Below, one piece after another: positions 16,181-21,085 of a DNA stretch of 21,085 nt (position 1 is the first letter of the stretch; each line of letters starts with the position of its first letter). Origin of the DNA: DATIXD01 sp035518875 (lineage in GTDB: Bacteria; Pseudomonadota; Gammaproteobacteria; Methylococcales; Methylococcaceae); assembly GCA_035518875.1 (NCBI GenBank), contig DATIXD010000315.1:1-21085 (forward strand). The letters run 5' to 3'. Both the position numbers and the translations under genes were made by a program. A model generated the notes under the pieces. That model was not told the DNA's origin. It was given only the letters and a program-made list of their open reading frames with translations, and made no database searches.

Positions 16181-16928
16181 CAAGTTTTCCGCAAAATGGC
16201 GTCTCGATAACATGGCCGGGTATCAAGTTCGTCGTGCTGACCCAGGCGGGTTTGACGGGGATTACCATATAGGTTCGCTTGATCGCTCTCACGGCGTAAG
16301 CGGTCGCCAGGTAAGCCATCGATTTGTTTAGCAGACTGTCGGGTTTGAAAATGGCTTGGGACGCAGCCGCGCTGAAACCCGCGCCGAACTCCGCATCAAA
16401 TTTTAACAGACTCAGCCAGTCCATGAGTTGATGATAACCGATGAACGTTCGGTTCCTGAAGCTATGACGAAGGGGAAAGCGGTTGACGATCCCGTACAAG
16501 CTCCAGGGATTGAAACCCAATACGAAGAGCTGACCTTCCGGTTTGAGAATCCGCTCTGCCTCCCTCAACAGTTGGTGGGGATTGGGTTCGAACTCAAGGA
16601 CATGCGGAACGATGAGCGTATCCACGCTTTCACCGGCGATGGGAAGCGCATCCATGTTTGCACGAACTCGAGGGAGTGGGAGTGTCCCGCAGTTCTCGTC
16701 ACCGACGATCAGGGCGAAGTTATGTCGGAATTCTTCCCCAATGAATTGGTTTTCAGAGCCTAACGGGCCGACTTGTAATATCTTTTGATAATAAGTAAGC
16801 TGTAGAGAATTCAGGAGGTAGGCCGCTTCGTTTTTCTGAAGCACTTGTCCTAGGGGCGTTGTGTGGTACCACTTCAAGAACAGTAGGCGAGGATGTGGCG
16901 AAGGAGCGCTGTTTTGTTTTGATTTCAT
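16095..16928 (-). CDS. class I SAM-dependent methyltransferase (YafS-like)
   Basis: The 277-aa frame starts at ATG 16928 (MKSKQNSAPSPHPRLLFLKW). It has a class I methyltransferase core: degenerate motif I ILQVGPLGSEN (about 50-60), ANMDALPIAGESVDTLIVPH with the post-II region, and ILKPEGQLFVLGFNPWSL as motif III. Its relatives, E. coli YafS among them, lie next to rnhA, dnaQ and mltD, as this one does; the substrate is not known. The open frame goes further upstream to 17087, but that part overlaps the divergent mltD. The last ~29 codons are read from rnhA DNA in another frame (from about PFCGKLDGRQG), so the natural C-terminus may be shorter. Confidence 0.85.
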   Translation of the reverse strand: MKSKQNSAPSPHPRLLFLKWYHTTPLGQVLQKNEAAYLLNSLQLTYYQKILQVGPLGSENQFIGEEFRHNFALIVGDENCGTLPLPRVRANMDALPIAGESVDTLIVPHVLEFEPNPHQLLREAERILKPEGQLFVLGFNPWSLYGIVNRFPLRHSFRNRTFIGYHQLMDWLSLLKFDAEFGAGFSAAASQAIFKPDSLLNKSMAYLATAYAVRAIKRTYMVIPVKPAWVSTTNLIPGHVIETPFCGKLDGRQGLCLYRRRLPRESRPRRLGRIATI

Positions 16929-16941
16929 TGTCTTGCGTCGC

Positions 16942-16972
16942 TTGTTAATGCAATGAATCACCGGGCTAAAAT
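16942..16972 (+). promoter_or_regulatory. weak candidate promoter of mltD
   Basis: In the 60-nt divergent gap between the methyltransferase and mltD, TAAAAT (16967-16972) resembles a -10 box. TTGTTA at 16942-16947 is a possible -35, with an over-long 19-bp spacer. The leader would be about 10 nt. Weak support. Confidence 0.25.
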
Positions 16973-16988
16973 CCTTCGGAATATTTTG

Positions 16989-18650
16989 ATGAAACGGCGA
17001 AAATCCAATCCGCGACTGCTCTGCTGTGCGTCGATATTCGCTCTGTCCTTGACGGGTTGCTCCCAACATGCGGGCAAGCTGAAGCATGAGACAGATTTAA
17101 ACGAGAATGTTCCGCCGGAGTCAACGTCATCGTCACGGAAATCACGCATCTTTCATATCGCTAAAAACAGCTTCCGGTCGAAAAAGCTGGAAGCGGGCGC
17201 CAACGGCGGCAAGAATCCGGGCGGTTACGACAATCTTTGGGACCGCCTCTTCGACCTCTATAATCTGCCGCCAGTCGCTCATGACGACATCGACCGGGAA
17301 TTGGATTGGTTCGTCAATCATCCCGACCACATCGATCGCGTACAAGAGCGTGCCAGGCCTTTCCTCTACTCCATCGTGCGCCAAGTCGAGAAACAAGGCA
17401 TTCCCGGGGAAATCGCCCTGCTTCCGGTTATCGAAAGCGCTTTCGAACCGCAGGCGGTTTCGCCGGCTAATGCGGCGGGCATCTGGCAGTTTATTCCTTC
17501 GACCGGCCGATTGTACGGCCTCAAGCAAAACCGATCGTACGATGGTCGGCGTGACGTATACGCCTCCACCCGGGCCGCGATCAAATATCTGAAAAAGCTC
17601 CATGCCGATTTCAATGGGGATTGGCTGCTTGCGGTGGCCGCGTACAACTGTGGCGAGGGGACGATCGCCAAAGCCATCCAGAAGAACGAGGCGCGCAACC
17701 GGCCGACTGATTTCTGGTCCCTGGACCTGCCGCAAGAAACTCGGACCTATGTCCCGCGATTGCTCGCCGTCGCCAAACTGTTCGCCGGCGCGGACCAATA
17801 CGGTATCGACCTTCACGATATCCCCAACCAGGCCCTTTTCAAAATCGTAAAAATAGAATCGCAGCTCGACTTGGCGTTAGCCGCCGACGCCGCCGACATC
17901 TCTCTGGATCAGCTGTACGAGTTAAATCCGGGCTTCAAGCACAGACACACCGAGTTTGACGGAACCTACCGGCTTTTCATCCCTGCCGAAAAGAAGATCA
18001 AGGCCTTTAAGGCAGAGTTGGCCCGATTGGCCGAGGGACAGGCTGATTCGGGAAGCCACCGGTTTGTTTCTTCCGCCGGGGAAAATTCAGCGGGGGATGA
18101 GAAAGTCGCGGCCATGGTTGCGAAGGAATCTTCCGTAAAGGGTGAACAAGGCCAAGCGGAGAAGGCAGCGATCGCCCCCGGCGGTCGCGTGGCATCCAGA
18201 TCGTTTCCAAGGGTGATTCAAAAGATCCGCATCCAAGAGCCCGATCCTGTCGTCGCAGTTTCGGTCGAGACGATGGATAAGTCCAGCAAGAAGTCCGCGT
18301 ACGTGGTACAGGATGGCGATACGCTCTGGTCGATCGCCCAGAACAACTCGATTGATGTCGAGCAGTTGATGAAATGGAACCATCTGTCCAACAAGAGTCC
18401 GATCAAGACCGGGCAGAACTTGGTGGTGTGGAGCAAGGATGCGGCGAAAAAGCTGCCTGTCGCCAAGACCGGCGCCGGGTTCAAGCCGTCTCAGTCGATC
18501 AAGTACACCGTTCGCGAAGGCGACTCCCTGTTTGCCATATCCAAGCGCTTCAATGTCACTTTGACGGATTTGCGCAAATGGAACGGCATGAAGGTGGAAA
18601 AGCAATTCAAGCCCGGCTTGAATCTGACGGTGTCGGGCGAAAAAGAATAA
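16989..18650 (+). CDS. mltD: membrane-bound lytic murein transglycosylase D
   Basis: MltD is an outer-membrane lipoprotein that cleaves the glycan strands of peptidoglycan to 1,6-anhydro products. The 553-aa precursor has a signal peptide with lipobox LTGC, so the mature N-terminus is Cys24. The lytic transglycosylase domain (about 135-265) has catalytic Glu149 in PVIESAFEPQ, followed by the GIWQFIPSTGRLYGL and AVAAYNCGEGTI motifs. A Ser/Ala/Gly-rich linker leads to two LysM repeats, about 438-481 (YVVQDGDTLWSIAQNN) and 505-549 (YTVREGDSLFAISKRF), which bind peptidoglycan. ATG 16989 is chosen over ATG 16953 because it places the signal peptide at the N-terminus and has GGA eight nt upstream. 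The divergent methyltransferase neighbour is usual for this gene. Confidence 0.94.
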   Translation: MKRRKSNPRLLCCASIFALSLTGCSQHAGKLKHETDLNENVPPESTSSSRKSRIFHIAKNSFRSKKLEAGANGGKNPGGYDNLWDRLFDLYNLPPVAHDDIDRELDWFVNHPDHIDRVQERARPFLYSIVRQVEKQGIPGEIALLPVIESAFEPQAVSPANAAGIWQFIPSTGRLYGLKQNRSYDGRRDVYASTRAAIKYLKKLHADFNGDWLLAVAAYNCGEGTIAKAIQKNEARNRPTDFWSLDLPQETRTYVPRLLAVAKLFAGADQYGIDLHDIPNQALFKIVKIESQLDLALAADAADISLDQLYELNPGFKHRHTEFDGTYRLFIPAEKKIKAFKAELARLAEGQADSGSHRFVSSAGENSAGDEKVAAMVAKESSVKGEQGQAEKAAIAPGGRVASRSFPRVIQKIRIQEPDPVVAVSVETMDKSSKKSAYVVQDGDTLWSIAQNNSIDVEQLMKWNHLSNKSPIKTGQNLVVWSKDAAKKLPVAKTGAGFKPSQSIKYTVREGDSLFAISKRFNVTLTDLRKWNGMKVEKQFKPGLNLTVSGEKE

Positions 18651-18716
18651 CGGGACATGCTTGCTGGGCCAAGGTCTGGCATTCTGCTTCTCTCCCTCAT
18701 TCCTTGAAAGCATTCG

Positions 18717-18735
18717 GCCGCCTTTGATGGGCGGC
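18717..18735 (+). other. GC-rich hairpin downstream of mltD
   Basis: GCCGCC (18717-18722) and GGCGGC (18730-18735) form a 6-bp GC stem with a 7-nt loop in the 158-nt mltD gap. A second stem, GATCG/CGATC, lies at 18752-18765. Neither has a proper T-run, so a terminator role for mltD is only possible. Confidence 0.3.
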
Positions 18736-18808
18736 AATCCTGGACGGTTTTGATCGGGAGCGATCCGTTTATCCGCGCATTCCATCCGAATACCAACAAC
18801 CAATCCCT

Positions 18809-19594
18809 ATGCTCGATCAAGCCAAGACCCTAAGCGCGCGCGCCTGGTTTCTGGGGACGCGGATTGACACGCGGGAGATGGAGCGCGGCAGCACGATTGC
18901 GCTGGGCCCTCTCACCATGCTGGTTGGACAGCACGGTTACAGCATGATTTTCCGCTTCGGGGTCGTGGTGCTGTTCGGTTTGTCGCCGGCGGAAGAGACT
19001 GAAATCATCCGGGGACTTGCCGGCTGCGTGCAAAATCGGTTTGGCGAACCCGAATGCGAGGCCGTCGATATCCTCATCGACCCCGAGCGTGCGGAACGCC
19101 TGGAAACGGACGGCCGGCTCGTGCTCCGCGAGCCAACGATCGGCCGCTTGCAGGTCGTGGCGCATGCCCTCGCGAAAAGCAGCGTGTTGTCATATTACGA
19201 GCGGAGTGTCGCGGATGTCTTCGACCGCATCGAGCAGCTGGCGGAGCGTCTCTGCCGCGGCAAGGGGCCGGCCCGGGGCAAGAAGGAGATTCTCAATGAA
19301 ATCGGCAATGCCCTCTTGATCCTGACGCGCACGGTCGGCCGCGTCGAAGTTACGGAAAAGCCGGAAATCGTCTGGGAAGAGCCCGATTTGGATCGCCTCT
19401 ACGAGCGTGTTGCGACCGAATACGAATTGCGCGACCGCGATCTGGCCCTGTCCAGAAAACTCGATCTGGTTTCCCGCACCGCCGAGACGTACCTGGATTT
19501 GGTCAACAACCGCCAAACGCTGCGGGTGGAATGGTACATCGTCATACTCATCGTGGTGGAAGTCATCCTGTCCCTCCACGATAAGTTCTTTTAG
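18809..19594 (+). CDS. RMD1/YagE (DUF155) family membrane-anchored protein
   Basis: The 261-aa product has the features of the DUF155 family (yeast Rmd1/Rmd8, human mitochondrial RMND1, bacterial YagE). It has a central RLQVVAHALAKSSVLSYYE segment (about 113-131), then DVFDRIEQLAERL and RKLDLVSRTAETYLDLVNNR with coiled-coil character. A C-terminal membrane anchor, WYIVILIVVEVILSL, is followed by a short charged end (HDKFF). RMND1 supports mitochondrial translation; no function is established in bacteria that I can name. The N-terminal part probably faces the cytoplasm. No ribosome binding site is seen before ATG 18809, the only sensible start. The gene stands alone, at the border between the conserved region and the accessory right end. 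Confidence 0.85.
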   Translation: MLDQAKTLSARAWFLGTRIDTREMERGSTIALGPLTMLVGQHGYSMIFRFGVVVLFGLSPAEETEIIRGLAGCVQNRFGEPECEAVDILIDPERAERLETDGRLVLREPTIGRLQVVAHALAKSSVLSYYERSVADVFDRIEQLAERLCRGKGPARGKKEILNEIGNALLILTRTVGRVEVTEKPEIVWEEPDLDRLYERVATEYELRDRDLALSRKLDLVSRTAETYLDLVNNRQTLRVEWYIVILIVVEVILSLHDKFF

Positions 19595-19877
19595 GAAACC
19601 GGGTGGAAAGCTACCTTGCGAACCCGATCCGGGGTCCGGCGGTGCTCTAAGTTCTCACATCACCCTCCAAGAAAATTGCACGCTTGCGCGTCCTCCACAA
19701 CATTGGCGAAGTCGGGCTCAGGATGGTGACAGGTCCATGCGACGCATCGCACATTCCCCATGCGAGCCTGTTGACGGGTGTCGCGTAGGCAATTCGAGTT
19801 ATTCAGTCACATCGTGGCAGAACTTTCTGACTGACAATTTGGGTCGAGACACGTCTTTGGGGGAAATGTCGCAGTTC

Positions 19878-19964
19878 GCTAAGGGTTGTTAGAGGCCTGC
19901 CCGGCGAGCCCGCCGCCAGACATCATGCCCTCCCTGCATGGGCAGACCTCTAACAACCCTTAAC
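19878..19964. repeat. 25-bp near-perfect inverted repeat
   Basis: The left arm 19878-19902 and the right arm 19940-19964 are reverse complements at 23 of 25 positions, with a core of 15 uninterrupted pairs (TAAGGGTTGTTAGAG). They are separated by 37 nt that contain a further small CGGCG/CGCCG hairpin. No target-site duplication is evident and no T-run follows, so it is neither an obvious insertion sequence end pair nor a normal terminator. It could be a MITE-like repeat or the scar of a mobile unit. Confidence 0.75.
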
Positions 19965-19973
19965 GGCAACCGA

Positions 19974-20007
19974 CCAATATGAAGCGGGCGCTTTCCCGCC
20001 AGATTGG
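19974..20007. repeat. imperfect hairpin next to the toxin gene end
   Basis: CCAAT (19974-19978) pairs with ATTGG (20003-20007) and GCGGG (19984-19988) with CCCGC (19995-19999), with an internal bulge and a 6-nt loop. It lies 27 nt downstream of the toxin stop on the - strand. It could end toxin-antitoxin transcription, though no T-run follows. Confidence 0.4.
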
Positions 20008-20033
20008 CTGTCAGGCAGTGGGATGCGCAGTAT

Positions 20034-20380
20034 CTATGCGCCGAGAAGACGTCGTGCCAGCAGGTTCTGCATATCGCGTCTGCAATCGTCAATCAAGTAG
20101 ATGAATATTTGCTTGCCCATGACACGGTAGATCACCCTATACGGCTTGAAGAAGGTCTGACGGTATTCGCGGATACCAGCGCCAGCAGTTCCTTCGGGTA
20201 AACCCCGCATTCGGGAAAGGTCGCGAGATCCTCGACGACTTCCATCAACTGATCTAGCACGTAGTCCGCATTTACTGGCGAGTCGAACTCGGCGATGTAA
20301 TCGTCGAGCTGTTCGAGGTCGCGCTCCGCACCCTCGGTGAGCGGTACGTCGTAGTGTACAGGTGCGGGCTTTCTTCGCAC
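20034..20380 (-). pseudogene. RelE/ParE-family toxin, frameshifted
   Basis: Two overlapping - strand frames together make one RelE/ParE toxin of about 115 aa. The first part runs from GTG 20380 with HYDVPLTEGAERDLEQLDDY and ends well-conserved at YPKELLAL. The sequence then continues in the next frame as GIREYRQTFFKPYRVIYRV and ends RRDMQNLLARRLLGA at 20034. The break is at about 20176-20178 and one missing G (GGG to GG on the - strand) explains it. Such toxins are usually mRNA-cleaving or gyrase-poisoning. Here the C-terminal strand residues needed for activity would not be made in frame. It overlaps the end of the antitoxin gene. Confidence 0.85.
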
Positions 20381-20633
20381 GGAGTCGATTCACCACCTCT
20401 GCCACCGGCTTGACCTTGCCTTCATCGATCTCGCAGTTGCCGAGCGCCAGAATCTTGAACAGAGCCAGCGTTTCCGGTGTTTCCTCGTAGATGGCGACGT
20501 CCTGGATCACGGACTTGGCCTCGCCATTCTGTGTGATCACCATGGGCTCTCGCTGTTCAGCAAGTTGCAAAAGAACCTCGGCCGCATTGGCCTTCAGGTA
20601 GCTGATAGGTTTGACTTGAGACGAATAGCGCAT
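20367..20633 (-). CDS. Phd/YefM-family antitoxin
   Basis: From ATG 20633 the frame reads MRYSSQVKPISYLKANAAEV, PMVITQNGEAKSVIQDVAIY and TLALFKILALGN, a typical Phd/YefM antitoxin: an N-terminal dimerising, DNA-binding fold and a C-terminal toxin-wrapping tail. GGAAG sits about nine nt before ATG 20633; a further in-frame ATG at 20666 is less likely. I end the entry at Ala89, where family likeness stops. There is no stop codon there: the frame runs on to 20034 through the toxin gene in the wrong frame, giving a 199-codon product. In an intact locus it would repress its own operon together with the toxin. Confidence 0.85.
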
Positions 20634-20666
20634 GGGGGTACTTCCGGAGGTTAGATGAGACCGCAT

Positions 20667-21004
20667 TTAGTCCTTTGACAGTCTCGATGCAAGCGCCGGG
20701 ACAACATCCCAAAATTCGCTCGGAGCACGAGGTTGGCGCCGCGACCTATCGTCACGCAGTAGTCGCTTGCGCCCATTATGACAAGTGCCTTTTTATGCAC
20801 AGTAGCTCAGCGATGAATGCCTTTTAGCCAGTAGCGCGGGGCTTGAGCCTGGCTGCACGACTTATGGGCTGGACATAATTTCCGCAGTCGTCTGAAGTAG
20901 AAATTTCTAGGTCCACTTCAGGAGAAGTCCATGGACTCAACCATACCTTCCACCGGCGACCCGGCCTAGCTTCGCGACAGCATATTGAGGCCAATTGGGC
21001 CGCT
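20667..21004 (+). other. intergenic stretch with palindromes and a strong orphan translation start
   Basis: No supported gene. CTGAAGT (20892-20898) and ACTTCAG (20915-20921) form an inverted repeat that encloses the palindrome AGAAATTTCT (20899-20908). GTCCATGGAC at 20927-20936 is also palindromic. AGGAG (20920-20924) stands six nt before ATG 20931, but that frame stops after 12 codons (TAG 20967-20969). A reverse-strand frame of 78 codons at 20824-21060 shows no family likeness. Confidence 0.4.
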
Positions 21005-21085
21005 ATGTTCAGTTGTAATGTTGATGGAATTCTTAATGACCTGCCTGGCGTGGCGTTCATCGATAAAGCCGCCGACTGGAAAGCC
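21005..21085 (+). CDS. partial CDS, possible PAS-type sensor N-terminus
   Basis: The last 27 codons of the window, from ATG 21005, read MFSCNVDGILNDLPGVAFID and continue KAADWKA to the edge. The pattern 'I-L-N-x-L-P-G-V-A-F-I-D-x-x-x-D-W' resembles the first strand of a PAS domain, as found in sensor kinases and cyclic-di-GMP enzymes. The same frame is open back to about 20884, so the true start may be earlier (EVHGLNHTFHRRPG region), but no ATG lies there and the ribosome binding site (GAGG 20987-20990) is too far for comfort. Function beyond this is not visible. Confidence 0.4.
   Translation, partial: MFSCNVDGILNDLPGVAFIDKAADWKA

Larger units (their letters stand above)
19595..20033 (+). 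other. 440-bp stretch without a convincing gene
   Basis: I see no supported gene here. A short + strand frame at 19737-19892 (51 codons from ATG) ends inside the inverted repeat at 19878-19964, and a - strand frame ends in the same place; neither is recognisable. The stretch holds the long inverted repeat and a second imperfect hairpin at 19974-20007. It may be a remnant of a mobile or integrated segment. Confidence 0.5.

Noticed and set aside
19878..20033. Integron attC site near the toxin-antitoxin genes
   Set aside because: GTTAGAG precedes CTCTAAC, the reverse of the order needed in an attC, and no integrase or second site is seen.
20675..20703. Consensus -35 TTGACA on the + strand
   Set aside because: The bases 16-18 nt downstream (around GGGACA) do not resemble a -10 box.
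1..21085. CRISPR array, prophage, complete insertion sequence or secondary-metabolite cluster
   Set aside because: No spaced direct repeats, no phage structural genes, no intact transposase and no biosynthetic cluster were found on either strand.

Overview
The window looks like chromosomal DNA of a GC-rich gammaproteobacterium. The protein sequences and the gene order gyrA-serC-...-cmk-rpsA-ihfB-lapA-lapB, with mltD / methyltransferase / rnhA / dnaQ further on, are gammaproteobacterial. A methanotroph-like lineage (Methylococcales) is a guess from the general look of the proteins and is not proven by anything here.

Positions 1-14000 hold one long co-directional block on the + strand: gyrA, serC, serA, pheA, hisC, tyrA, aroA, cmk, rpsA, ihfB, lapA, lapB. 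This is the 'mixed-function supraoperon' known from pseudomonads. It couples serine synthesis (serC, serA) and the phenylalanine/tyrosine end of the aromatic pathway (pheA, hisC, tyrA, aroA) to DNA topology (gyrA), nucleotide supply (cmk), translation (rpsA), a nucleoid protein (ihfB) and the envelope/LPS assembly proteins LapA and LapB. Spacing is tight (hisC/tyrA and lapA/lapB overlap, tyrA-aroA are 4 nt apart). There are three breaks: a hairpin-rich gap between pheA and hisC, a leader before rpsA, and a clear intrinsic terminator after rpsA.

Positions 14067-16928 are on the - strand. In transcription order they hold a YafS-like methyltransferase, rnhA, dnaQ, tRNA-Ser(UGA), a UvrY/GacA-type response regulator and tRNA-Leu(UAA). 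Divergent to this lies mltD, a lipoprotein murein transglycosylase with two LysM repeats, followed by a DUF155/RMD1-family membrane-anchored protein of unknown bacterial function.

The right end (19595-21085) looks accessory. It has a 440-bp stretch without a convincing gene that carries a 25-bp near-perfect inverted repeat. Next comes a decayed type II toxin-antitoxin module: a Phd/YefM antitoxin without its own stop codon and a RelE/ParE toxin broken by a 1-nt frameshift. A mostly non-coding stretch follows, and then the first codons of a possible PAS-type sensor that runs off the window.

I found no convincing new defence or mobile system. The most unusual points are the decayed toxin-antitoxin locus with its nearby long inverted repeat, the methyltransferase reading frame that runs 86 nt into rnhA, a SerA without the usual catalytic glutamate at its normal place, and an AroA with class II motifs but a class I-like glycine.
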